The notes under the pieces were generated by a model. That model was not told the DNA's origin, made no database searches, and saw nothing but the letters and a program-made list of their open reading frames with translations. This document shows, in pieces, positions 7,542 to 15,489 of a stretch of DNA of 64,000 nt (positions are counted from its first letter, which is position 1; each line of letters begins with the position of its first letter). A program made the position numbers and the translations under genes. The DNA comes from Rugamonas sp. A1-17 (lineage in GTDB: Bacteria; Pseudomonadota; Gammaproteobacteria; Burkholderiales; Burkholderiaceae_D). The stretch is from contig JAJLPB010000015.1 in the NCBI GenBank assembly GCA_025548565.1, positions 62,001-126,000 of the forward strand, in the 5' to 3' direction.

Positions 7542-8921
7542 ATGGCGACCTCCAGCATCAACTCCAGCACCAATACCGGCAGCCCGTCGGTGTCGAACGA
7601 TATCTACAATCGCGTCCAGCAGACCATGGCGTCGCAGAACAAGGCGGCGACCAAGCTCAATACCACGCTGAAGAACGACCAGACCAAGCTGTCCGCACTG
7701 GGGCAGTTGCAAAGCGCGCTGGCCAATTTCCAGTCGATCGCCGCCGGACTGACCGGCAGCGGCTTGAGCACCAGCGCCGCCACCTCGGTCAAGAACGTGC
7801 TGACGGCCGCTTCCACCGGCGCGGCCAAGGCCGGCACTTACGCGATCAACGTCAAGCAACTGGCCCAGGGACAGTTCCTGACCAGCGACGCCTTCGCGGC
7901 CGCCGACGCCGGGATCGGTTCGGGCGCCACCACCACAGTCAAGATCGATTTCGGCACGGCGGGCGGCGACAAGGGCTTCGCGCTCAACACCGCGGCGGCC
8001 GGCAAGTCCATCACCATCGACAGCAGCAACAACACACTGGACGGCATCGCCGCCGCGTTCAAGGCGGCCGGCGTGGACGTCAAGGTGGTCAAGGGCGACG
8101 ACGGCAAGTTCTCGCTGGCGATCGCCGGCCAGAGCGGCGCGGCCAATAGCATGCGCATCAGCGTCAGCGGCGACGCCGCGCTGAAAAACCTGCTGGCCTT
8201 CGATCCGAACGGCGCCCAGAAACTCAAGCAGACCAGCGCCGGCATGGACGCCATCGTCAACGTCGACGGCAAGGACATCACCAGCGCCACCAACACGCTT
8301 GACAAGGCCATCCCCGGCGCGACCTTGACGCTGACCGGCGCCGGCAAGACCGACGTCACCATCACCCAGGACGCCAGCCAGATCGGCGCCAACCTGAAGT
8401 CCTTCGTCAGCGCCTACAACGATTTGAACAAGAAGCTGCAGGCGCTGCAAAAGGGCGACCTGAAGTCCGACACCGCGCTGGGCCAGGTCACCAGCCAGCT
8501 GGGCATGCTGCTGAAGACGGGCGGCGGCAGCGTCTCGCTGTCGGCGCTGAACGCGGCCGGCGTCACCCAGGACAGCACCGGCCAGTTGCTGGTCGACGAC
8601 AAGAAGCTGCAGGCCGCGCTGGCCTCGGATTCGGCCGGCGTCGGCAAGCTGTTCACCAACGGCGGCAAGGGCATCGCCGACCTGCTGTCGGCCAAGGCGG
8701 CGGCGTTCACGTCGGACAGCAGCGTGATCAGCAAGGAGGCCGGCCTGCTGGGCCGCGAAATCACCAGCGTCAACGGCCGCCGCGCGGTGCTGACCAAGGC
8801 GCTGACGGCCCAGGCGACCGCGCTGGCGGCGCTGTACACGGCCCAGGCCCAGACCGGCGCCGGCAGCGCCCTCAACGGCGCGGCCGGCAGTTCCGGCTCG
8901 CTGTTCGATATCCTGGGATGA
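7542..8921 (+). CDS. fliD: Flagellar hook-associated protein 2 (filament cap) FliD
   Basis: A 459-residue FliD family protein. FliD forms the cap at the growing flagellar tip and helps flagellin fold. The N-terminal D0 coil (YNRVQQTMASQNKAATKLNT, then SALGQLQSALANFQSIAAGL) is present. Middle Ala/Gly/Asp-rich beta domains carry a typical FliD_N fold (AGTYAINVKQLAQGQ), and the C-terminal FliD_C helix begins at ISKEAGLLGREI. Export is by the type III system, so no signal peptide is expected. No other flagellar gene is near, so this is an orphan or second cap copy. The start ATG 7542 has only a weak ribosome site (GGCGGA). Confidence 0.85.
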   Translation: MATSSINSSTNTGSPSVSNDIYNRVQQTMASQNKAATKLNTTLKNDQTKLSALGQLQSALANFQSIAAGLTGSGLSTSAATSVKNVLTAASTGAAKAGTYAINVKQLAQGQFLTSDAFAAADAGIGSGATTTVKIDFGTAGGDKGFALNTAAAGKSITIDSSNNTLDGIAAAFKAAGVDVKVVKGDDGKFSLAIAGQSGAANSMRISVSGDAALKNLLAFDPNGAQKLKQTSAGMDAIVNVDGKDITSATNTLDKAIPGATLTLTGAGKTDVTITQDASQIGANLKSFVSAYNDLNKKLQALQKGDLKSDTALGQVTSQLGMLLKTGGGSVSLSALNAAGVTQDSTGQLLVDDKKLQAALASDSAGVGKLFTNGGKGIADLLSAKAAAFTSDSSVISKEAGLLGREITSVNGRRAVLTKALTAQATALAALYTAQAQTGAGSALNGAAGSSGSLFDILG

Positions 8922-9000
8922 TTTTTCTAACGAATTCCTTGCGTCGAAACTGGCTATGCCCGATCATCACGGCTTGTGATTGATTCCAAACGGAGGGGCT

Positions 9001-10113
9001 ATGGCAGGGAAGTTCGTTGGTGCGGTGCTGGTGGCGGCTGGCTTGATGGCCGGTGCGGGGCAGGTTGTGGCTCAGGCGCAAGAGGAAAAAGTCCTCAACA
9101 TCTACAACTGGTCGGACTATATCGCCGACGACACCGTTAAAAACTTTGAAAAAGAAACCGGCATCAAAGTCCGCTACGATGTGTTCGACAACAACGAAAT
9201 CCTCAACTCCAAGCTGGCCGCCGGCAAGTCGGGTTACGACATCGTGGTGCCGACCGCGCAATGGGCGCGCCTGCAGATCGACGGCAAGCTGCTGCGCAAG
9301 CTCGATAAGTCCAAGCTCAGCAACCTGAAGAACCTGGACCCTGCGATCCAGGCCAAGCTGGCCGGCATCGATCCGAACAACGATTACCTGGTCGACTGGC
9401 TGTGGGGCTATACCACGGTGGGCATCAACGTCAACAAGGTGAAGGCCGCGCTGGGCGCCATGCCGATGCCGGACAACGCCTGGGACCTGATCTTTAATCC
9501 GAAATACGCGTCCAAGCTGAAGTCGTGCGGTATGTCCTTCCTCGATTCGCCGTCCGAGGTGCTGCCGGCCGCGCTGCTCTACCTGGGCAAGCCTGCCTAT
9601 TCGAAGAACGCCGCCGACTACGCCGAGGCGGGCAAGCTGCTGCAATCGATCCGTCCGAACGTGACGCTGTTCAGCTCGTCCGGCTACATCAACGACATGG
9701 CCAACGGCGCGGTGTGCGTGGCGCTGGGCTGGTCGGGCGACATCAACATCGCCCGCCAGCGCGCGATCGACGCCAAGAACGGCAACGTGATCGAGGTGCT
9801 GGTGCCGAAGACCCCGGCCGCGCTGGTGTTCGACACGATGGCCATCCCGGCCGACGCCCCGCACCCCAACAACGCCCACCTGTGGATCAACTACATCCTG
9901 CGGCCCGAGGTGCACGCCAGCCTGACCAACAAGGTGTTCTACGCCAATCCGAACACGGCCAGCCTGAAGTTCGTGCGCAAGGATATCGCCGGTAACAAGA
10001 CGGTGTTCCTGTCGGACGCCGACAAGCAGCGCATGGCCGCGCCGGAAGCGGTGCCGGCCGACATCCGCCGCAACATCACGCGCATCTACACCAAGTTCAA
10101 GACCGGCCTGTAA
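9001..10113 (+). CDS. Periplasmic polyamine-type substrate-binding protein (PotF/SpuD-like)
   Basis: A 370-residue extracellular solute-binding protein. A signal peptide of about 25 residues (AGKFVGAVLVAAGLMAGAGQ..VAQA) precedes the PotF/PotD-family start EKVLNIYNWSDYIADDTVKNFEKETG. The NIYNWSDY block is the hallmark of putrescine/spermidine receptors, and FLDSPSEVLPAALLYLGK and LGWSGDINIARQRA are also typical. ATG 9001 is chosen over 8980 because GGAGGGG lies immediately before it. No ABC permease or ATPase is adjacent, so it is an orphan receptor that must share a transporter or act as a sensor. Ligand identity within the polyamine group cannot be read by eye. Confidence 0.9.
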   Translation: MAGKFVGAVLVAAGLMAGAGQVVAQAQEEKVLNIYNWSDYIADDTVKNFEKETGIKVRYDVFDNNEILNSKLAAGKSGYDIVVPTAQWARLQIDGKLLRKLDKSKLSNLKNLDPAIQAKLAGIDPNNDYLVDWLWGYTTVGINVNKVKAALGAMPMPDNAWDLIFNPKYASKLKSCGMSFLDSPSEVLPAALLYLGKPAYSKNAADYAEAGKLLQSIRPNVTLFSSSGYINDMANGAVCVALGWSGDINIARQRAIDAKNGNVIEVLVPKTPAALVFDTMAIPADAPHPNNAHLWINYILRPEVHASLTNKVFYANPNTASLKFVRKDIAGNKTVFLSDADKQRMAAPEAVPADIRRNITRIYTKFKTGL

Positions 10114-10132
10114 GCCAGCCTCAAAAACGACG

Positions 10133-10179
10133 ATCGGCGCGAGAGGCGGGTCCTGGCAGGACACGCCGCTGGCGCCGAT
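10133..10179. terminator. Strong nested hairpin between convergent genes
   Basis: ATCGGCGC (10133-10140) pairs with GCGCCGAT (10172-10179). Inside it, GGCG/CGCC and GTCCT/AGGAC form a second stem around a GGC loop. There is no T-run, but the nested structure lies between the end of the binding-protein gene (10113) and the end of the small ORF on the other strand (10201). It is probably a bidirectional transcription barrier or RNA-stability element. Confidence 0.55.
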
Positions 10180-10200
10180 GCTGCTTCAATGAAGCCCAGG

Positions 10201-10317
10201 CTATTCGTGATAGCGGTCGATCAGTTTATGTTTGCTGCCGCGCGTTTCCTCGATGATCTCGTACACTACCAAGGCAATCATCCCGCCGAAAATGCCCATC
10301 GCGAGCAAGGTGAACAT
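10201..10317 (-). CDS. Small membrane protein, 38 residues (uncharacterised)
   Basis: An unannotated-size ORF with start ATG at 10317 and stop TAG at 10201. It is preceded by an exceptionally good ribosome site (GAGGGAGGG, about 5 bases before the ATG). The peptide begins MFTLLAMGIFGGMIALVVYE, a single hydrophobic segment of about 18 residues. A charged cytoplasmic-type tail follows, EIIEETRGSKHKLIDRYHE. It sits between the polyamine-type binding protein and sixA. I know no named family for it. The ribosome site and clean one-helix-plus-charged-tail layout support a real gene. Confidence 0.6.
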   Translation of the reverse strand: MFTLLAMGIFGGMIALVVYEIIEETRGSKHKLIDRYHE

Positions 10318-10390
10318 GGTAGCCCTCCCTCAAGTTGTTACGATTAAACTTTAGCAGAAGGGGGGCGCTTTACAAGCCCAGCGGAAACTT

Positions 10391-10858
10391 TTATTTCACC
10401 ACCAAGTCCGCCGCCATCACCGCCCTGAGGTAGACGCTCATGGCGTCGCCGGGCACGCGCTGGGCGAACCACCAGGCGCTGGCCTTGCGGATGTCCCACT
10501 CCAGGTCGTCTCCGGTTAGCAACAGCGAGGCCGCCTGGCCCAGCGTCGGCTGGTGGCCGACCACCAGCACCGTATCCTTGTTGGCCGGCCAGTTGGCGGC
10601 CTTGAGGATGTCGGACGGATCGGCGCCGGGCGCCAGGTCGCTGTGGATTTTGAACTTGCGGCCCAGCGCCTCGGCCGTCTGCAGCGTGCGCAGCGCCGGG
10701 CTGCACAGGACGCGGCAGCTGTCTGGCAGCTGCGAGTCGAGCCACTGGCCCATGCGGCGCGCCTGCTTCTGACCCTTGGCCGTCAGTGCCCGTTCCAGAT
10801 CGGCCATGCCCGCTTGCGCTTCTTCGGCTTCGGCATGCCGCCACAAAATGAGATCCAT
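10391..10858 (-). CDS. sixA: Phosphohistidine phosphatase SixA
   Basis: A 155-residue histidine-phosphatase-superfamily protein. SixA removes phosphate from histidine on phosphotransfer domains or the nitrogen PTS protein NPr. The catalytic RHG-type motif is LILWRHAEAE (Arg7, His8), the second Arg lies in SPALRTLQTAEAL, and the second catalytic His in VVGHQPTLGQ. Size matches the family. It is downstream of ppk on the same strand (45-base gap), a common betaproteobacterial pairing, and may be co-transcribed with it from the Pho-controlled promoter. Confidence 0.93.
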   Translation of the reverse strand: MDLILWRHAEAEEAQAGMADLERALTAKGQKQARRMGQWLDSQLPDSCRVLCSPALRTLQTAEALGRKFKIHSDLAPGADPSDILKAANWPANKDTVLVVGHQPTLGQAASLLLTGDDLEWDIRKASAWWFAQRVPGDAMSVYLRAVMAADLVVK

Positions 10859-10903
10859 ATTTTTCTCCCCAACGACATGTGAAAAAAGATCCCCGGTCCG
10901 TCC

Positions 10904-13000
10904 TTATTCCCCCAGATGGGCGCCGCTCATGCCCAGCGTATCCATCAGATGCTGCTGGGCGCTGAAGGGCAGCTGCTTGCCGCGCGCCTTGCGGCGCTGG
11001 TAGTGGCCGTCCGCTTCCAGTTCCCAGGCGTTCATATTGTCCTTTAAATACGGATTCAAACCCTCGTTCAGCACGCGCCGCTTGAGCGTCTTGTCCAGCA
11101 CGGGGAAGGCCACCTCGATGCGGCGGAACAGGTTGCGGCTCATCCAGTCGGCGCTGGCCAGCATGACGTCGTGCGCCAGATCGTTGCGGAAATAATAGAT
11201 GCGGCTGTGTTCGAGGAAGCGGCCGATGATGGAGCGCACCTTGATATTCTCCGACAGCCCCGGCACGCCGGGCTTGAGCATGCAGGCGCCGCGCACGATC
11301 AGGTCGATCTTGACGCCATCCTTGGAGGCGGCGTACAGCGCGCGTATCACCGATTCGTCGACCAGCGCATTGATTTTAACAATAATCCGCCCCGGCCGCC
11401 CGGCGCGCGCGATACGCGCCTCGTTGCGGATCGCCTTGATGATCTCGTTGTGCAGCGCGAACGGCGCCAGCCACAGGTGCGTGAGCCGGTGCGGCTTGGT
11501 CAGGCTGGTCAGGTGGATGAACACTTCGTTGACTTCCTGGCTGATGCCCGGATGGCAGGTCAGCAGGCCGAAGTCGGTGTAGAACTTGGTGGTGGTCGGA
11601 TGATAGTTGCCGGTGCCGAGGTGGGCGTAGAAGCGCAGCTTGCTATCCTCGCGGCGTATCACCAGCGCCACCTTGGCGTGGGTCTTGAGGCCGACCACGC
11701 CGTACACCACCTGGGCGCCGGCCTGCTCCAGCTTGTCGGCCCAGTTGATGTTGGCTTCCTCGTCGAAGCGCGCCTTCAGCTCCACGATCACCGTCACCTC
11801 CTTGCCCGAGCGCGCGGCCAGGATCAGCGACTCCATCAGGTCGGAGTTCATGCCGGTGCGGTAGATGGTCTGCTTGATCGCCACCACCGCCGGGTCGAGC
11901 GCGGCGCTGCGGATGAAGTCGATCACGGTCTGGAACGACTGGTAGGGGTGGTGCAGCAGGATGTCGCCCTCGCGCAGCGCGGCGAAGATGTCCGGGCTGC
12001 CGGCCTTTTGCGCGATGCCGGGATAGAACGGCGGGAAGCTCAGCGCCGGGTTGTCGACATGGTCCATGATCTCGGTCAGGCGCACCAGGTTGACCGGGCC
12101 GTTGACCGCGTACAGCCGGCTCTGGTGCAGGCCGAACTGGTCGAGCAGGAATTGCGACAGCTCGGGCGGGCAGTTCTTGGCCACCTCCAGCCGCACCGAG
12201 GTGCCGAACTGGCGGCCCTGCAGCTCGCCCTTGAGCGCCTGGCGCAGGTTCTTGACCTCGTCCTCGTCGACCCACAGGTCGGAGTCGCGGGTGACGCGGA
12301 ATTGCGAATAGGCGATCACCTCGCGGCCCGCGAACAGGTCCGAGATGTGGGCATGGATGATGGACGACAGCAGGCAAAACGACACGCCGCCGCTCTTCGA
12401 CAGATGGTCGGGCAGGCGGATCACGCGCGGCAGCACGCGCGGCGCCTTGACGATGGCGATCGCCGTGCCGCGGCCGAAGGCGTCCTTGCCGGACAGCGAG
12501 ACGATGAAGTTCAGGCTTTTATTCACCACCTGAGGGAAGGGGTGGGCCGGATCGAGGCCGATCGGCGTCAGCAGCGGGCGCACCTCGGTGTCGAAGTATT
12601 CCTTGACCCAGGCACGCTGCGCCTCGTTGCGCTCGTTGTGGCGCACCAGGTGCACGCCGTTGGCGGCCAGCTGGGGCAGCACTTCCTGGTTGAGGATTTC
12701 ATACTGGTGGGCCACCAGCGCGTGGCACTCGGCGCTGATGCGCGACAGCGTGGCCACCAGCGCCGGGTGGTTGGACAGCGAACCCTCGACGCTGCCGGCC
12801 GCCAGCAGGCTGGCCACGCGCACTTCGAAGAACTCGTCCAGGTTGCTGCTGGCGATGCACAGGTAGCGCAGCCGCTCTAATAAAGGGATGCTTTTATCTT
12901 CGGCTTGCGCCAGCACGCGCCGGTTGAACATCAGTTGCGACAGTTCCCGGTCCAGAAACGCGGAGTTCTTGTTTACTTCAGCATGCAAGTCAGGCTTCAT
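10904..13000 (-). CDS. ppk: Polyphosphate kinase 1
   Basis: A 698-residue PPK1, which makes inorganic polyphosphate from ATP reversibly. The N-terminal domain begins FLDRELSQLMFNRRVLAQAED. The phosphorylated histidine lies in FYAHLGTGNYHP, and the nucleotide and metal sites lie in the two phospholipase-D-like C-terminal domains (IDFIRSAALDPAVVAIKQTIYRT; RSIIGRFLEHSRIYYF). Length is normal. It is divergent from pstS with 294 bases between, and a PhoB box reads towards ppk, so phosphate starvation should induce it together with pst. ppx is not next to it. Confidence 0.97.
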   Translation of the reverse strand: MKPDLHAEVNKNSAFLDRELSQLMFNRRVLAQAEDKSIPLLERLRYLCIASSNLDEFFEVRVASLLAAGSVEGSLSNHPALVATLSRISAECHALVAHQYEILNQEVLPQLAANGVHLVRHNERNEAQRAWVKEYFDTEVRPLLTPIGLDPAHPFPQVVNKSLNFIVSLSGKDAFGRGTAIAIVKAPRVLPRVIRLPDHLSKSGGVSFCLLSSIIHAHISDLFAGREVIAYSQFRVTRDSDLWVDEDEVKNLRQALKGELQGRQFGTSVRLEVAKNCPPELSQFLLDQFGLHQSRLYAVNGPVNLVRLTEIMDHVDNPALSFPPFYPGIAQKAGSPDIFAALREGDILLHHPYQSFQTVIDFIRSAALDPAVVAIKQTIYRTGMNSDLMESLILAARSGKEVTVIVELKARFDEEANINWADKLEQAGAQVVYGVVGLKTHAKVALVIRREDSKLRFYAHLGTGNYHPTTTKFYTDFGLLTCHPGISQEVNEVFIHLTSLTKPHRLTHLWLAPFALHNEIIKAIRNEARIARAGRPGRIIVKINALVDESVIRALYAASKDGVKIDLIVRGACMLKPGVPGLSENIKVRSIIGRFLEHSRIYYFRNDLAHDVMLASADWMSRNLFRRIEVAFPVLDKTLKRRVLNEGLNPYLKDNMNAWELEADGHYQRRKARGKQLPFSAQQHLMDTLGMSGAHLGE

Positions 13001-13078
13001 GTCTTTTTGTTCACTTTGCAGGTAGTCTCATTTTAGCCTGTATCGCGGCAGAATGATGCAACAGTGTAAATAAGAAAT

Positions 13079-13096
13079 ATGACAAGTCCATGACAT
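13079..13096 (-). promoter_or_regulatory. PhoB box facing ppk
   Basis: On the minus strand two TGTCA repeats start 11 bases apart (complement of 13091-13095, then 13080-13084) with a TGGACT spacer. This matches the Pho box layout CTGTCATAAAACTGTCAT in spacing and in both half-sites. It lies about 80-95 bases upstream of the ppk start codon, a plausible activator position. Confidence 0.7.
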
Positions 13097-13222
13097 CGTT
13101 TGTCATAAATGACGTGGACGGCGCGCCGATTATGACAACGCCAGCGTAATATATAGCGGCACATGGCCTGTTTCCATAGGGGAGAGGGCTGCTGCATAAC
13201 TATTTTTGACATATTTCGGTCA

Positions 13223-13240
13223 TGTCATAAACCTGTCATA
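13223..13240 (+). promoter_or_regulatory. PhoB box facing pstS
   Basis: TGTCA at 13223-13227 and again at 13234-13238 (11-base start-to-start, spacer TAAACC) matches the Pho box consensus nearly base for base. It lies about 55-70 bases upstream of the pstS ATG, where PhoB replaces a -35 element. A possible -10 is TAGACT at 13250-13255. A single extra CTGTCATAAA half-site occurs at 13271-13280, out of phase with the box. Confidence 0.85.
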
Positions 13241-13294
13241 TAGTCCCGGTAGACTGCGCAGCATCCTAACCTGTCATAAACCAAAGGACCTGTA

Positions 13295-14341
13295 ATGCGA
13301 CTCAAACAACTGATCTCTTCCCTGGTAGTAGGTGTGTCTGCTGTTATGGCATTCTCCTCCGCCGCATCCGCCGCCGATATGACCGGCGCCGGCTCGTCGT
13401 TCATGTACCCGATCGCCGCCAAATGGGCCGATATGTACAAGGGCGCCACGGGCAACGTGTTGAACTACCAGTCCGTGGGCTCCGGCGCCGGCATCAAGCA
13501 GATCAAGGCCAAGACCGTGGACTTCGGCGCATCGGACAAACCGCTGAGCGCCGCTGAACTGGACGCCGAAGGCCTGATGCAGTTCCCTGCCATCATGGGC
13601 GGCGTGGTCACCGTGGTCAACCTGGACGGCATCACCCCAGGCCAGATGAAACTGACCGGCCCGCTGGTCGCCGACATCTACCTGGGCAAGATCACCAAGT
13701 GGAACGACGCCGCGATCGCCGCGCTGAACCCGGGCGTGAAGCTGCCAGCCGAAGAAATCACCGTGGTGCACCGCGCCGACGGTTCGGGCACGACCTTCCT
13801 GTTCACCGACTTCCTGTCGAAAACCAGCCCTGAGTTCAAGACCAAGATCGGCGCCGACGCTGCCGTGAAATGGGCCGTGGGCGTAGGCGGCAAGGGCAAC
13901 GAAGGCGTCGCCGCCAACGTGCAGCGCATCAAGGGTTCGATCGGCTACGTCGAGTGGGCCTTCGCCAAGAAAAACAAAATGTCGCACACCCAGCTGAAAA
14001 ACAAGGACGGCAACTTCCTGCAGCCTGACGACGAGTTCTTCAAAGCCGCCGCCGCCAACGCCGACTGGGCCAAGACCCCAGGCTTCGCCGTGGTGCTGAC
14101 CGACCAGCCAGGCAAGAACGCATGGCCGATCACTGGCGCGACCTTCGTGCTGATGCACAAAGCCCAGGCTGACGCAGCCAAAGGCAAGGAAGTCGTCAAG
14201 TTCTTCGACTGGGCCTTCAAGAACGGCGCCGCCGCTGCGACCGATCTGGACTACGTGCCAATGCCAGCATCGGTCGTCAAGCTGATCCAGGATTCCTGGA
14301 AAGCCAACCTGAAAGATGCATCGGGCAAGGGCATCTACTAA
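13295..14341 (+). CDS. pstS: Periplasmic phosphate-binding protein PstS
   Basis: A 348-residue phosphate receptor of the Pst high-affinity ABC importer. A Sec signal peptide (RLKQLISSLVVGVSAVMAF..ASA) is followed by the mature start ADMTGAGSSFMYP. Phosphate-binding segments include TGAGSSF, SVGSGAGIKQI, VDFGASDKPL and HRADGSGTTF. It heads pstSCAB-phoU-phoBR and is preceded by a PhoB box. Two strong hairpins after its stop probably let pstS be made in excess over the permease genes. Confidence 0.98.
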   Translation: MRLKQLISSLVVGVSAVMAFSSAASAADMTGAGSSFMYPIAAKWADMYKGATGNVLNYQSVGSGAGIKQIKAKTVDFGASDKPLSAAELDAEGLMQFPAIMGGVVTVVNLDGITPGQMKLTGPLVADIYLGKITKWNDAAIAALNPGVKLPAEEITVVHRADGSGTTFLFTDFLSKTSPEFKTKIGADAAVKWAVGVGGKGNEGVAANVQRIKGSIGYVEWAFAKKNKMSHTQLKNKDGNFLQPDDEFFKAAAANADWAKTPGFAVVLTDQPGKNAWPITGATFVLMHKAQADAAKGKEVVKFFDWAFKNGAAAATDLDYVPMPASVVKLIQDSWKANLKDASGKGIY

Positions 14342-14355
14342 TCGGGACCATCCCT

Positions 14356-14418
14356 TCGCCGCCGGCAGTTGGCGGCGAGGGGGTTAGCCTGCGCCGCCCG
14401 ACCGGGCGCCGCAGGCTA
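14356..14418 (+). terminator. Two hairpins between pstS and pstC
   Basis: Stem 1 pairs TCGCCGCC (14356-14363) with GGCGGCGA (14371-14378). Stem 2 pairs TAGCCTGCG (14385-14393) with CGCAGGCTA (14410-14418), with an inner GCCCG/CGGGC. Neither is followed by a T-run, so they fit an RNA-stabilising or partial-termination element that raises pstS over pstCAB, as known in other pst operons. Function here is inferred. Confidence 0.6.
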
Positions 14419-14442
14419 GCTTACATCAACGAGACAACCATA

Positions 14443-15489
14443 ATGAGCGCTGATATCACTTCCACGCCCCTGACCCCATCGGAGCCGCTTATGCAGGCCA
14501 GCACCGCCCAGGCAAGCGCAGCGGAGCACGCCGCGTTGCGCGCCCTGCAACGCACCATGCGCAACCAGCGCATCCAGGATTTCATCTTCCACAAGACCAC
14601 CATGCTGTTCGCGCTGTCCGTGCTGGCGGTGCTGCTCGGTATCATCATCTCGCTGGTGGTGGGCGCCTGGCCGGCGTTCAAGGAATTCGGCCCGGGCTTC
14701 ATCACCACCGTCGAGTGGGATCCGGTCAATGAAAAATACGGCGCCGCGATCGCCATCGTCGGCACCCTGGCCACCTCCGGCATCGCGCTGCTGATCGCGT
14801 TCCCTGTCAGCTTCGGCATCGCGCTGTTCCTCACCGAGATCTGCCCGGCCGGCCTGCGCCGTCCGCTGGGCACGGCGGTCGAGCTGCTGGCCGGCGTGCC
14901 GTCCATCATCTACGGCATGTGGGGCCTGTTCGTGTTCGCGCCGCTGTTCGGCGACTACGTGCAGCCGCTGCTGAAAAACACGCTGGGCCACCTGCCCATC
15001 GTCGGCCAGTTCTTCAGCGGCCCGACCATGGGCATCGGCATCCTGACCGCCGCGCTGATCCTGGCGGTGATGATCATCCCCTTCATCTCCTCGGTGATGC
15101 GCGACGTGTTCGAGATCGTGCCGGCCGTGCTGAAGGAATCGGCTTACGGCCTGGGCTGCACGCGCTGGGAAGTGGTGCGCAAGATCGTGCTGCCTTACAC
15201 CAAGACCGGCGTGGTTGGCGGCGTCATGCTGGGCCTGGGCCGCGCGCTTGGCGAGACCATGGCCGTGACCTTCGTCATCGGCAACGCCAACAAGCTGTCG
15301 TGGTCGCTGTTCGCGGCCGGTAACTCGATCGCCTCGACCCTGGCCAACGAATTCGCCGAGGCCGACACGCCGCTGCACACCTCGTCGCTGTTCGCGCTGG
15401 CGCTGATCCTGTTCGTCATCACGTTTATTGTTCTGTCCTCCGCCAAGCTGATGTTGGCGAGCATGTCCCGCAAGGAAGGCGTCAAATGA
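14443..15489 (+). CDS. pstC: Phosphate ABC transporter permease PstC
   Basis: A 348-residue inner-membrane permease of the Pst importer. An N-terminal cytoplasmic tail of about 45 residues (rich in Ala/Ser) precedes the first helix at FALSVLAVLLGIIISLVV. The binding-protein-dependent transport fold has the EAA-type coupling loop near ESAYGLGCTRWEVVRKIVLP. Stop TGA overlaps the pstA start (ATGA at 15486), showing translational coupling. Confidence 0.97.
   Translation: MSADITSTPLTPSEPLMQASTAQASAAEHAALRALQRTMRNQRIQDFIFHKTTMLFALSVLAVLLGIIISLVVGAWPAFKEFGPGFITTVEWDPVNEKYGAAIAIVGTLATSGIALLIAFPVSFGIALFLTEICPAGLRRPLGTAVELLAGVPSIIYGMWGLFVFAPLFGDYVQPLLKNTLGHLPIVGQFFSGPTMGIGILTAALILAVMIIPFISSVMRDVFEIVPAVLKESAYGLGCTRWEVVRKIVLPYTKTGVVGGVMLGLGRALGETMAVTFVIGNANKLSWSLFAAGNSIASTLANEFAEADTPLHTSSLFALALILFVITFIVLSSAKLMLASMSRKEGVK

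Noticed and set aside
13271..13280. Extra TGTCATAAA near the pstS start as a second Pho box
   Set aside because: Only one half-site and not on the 11-base repeat; it lies 3' of the expected promoter.
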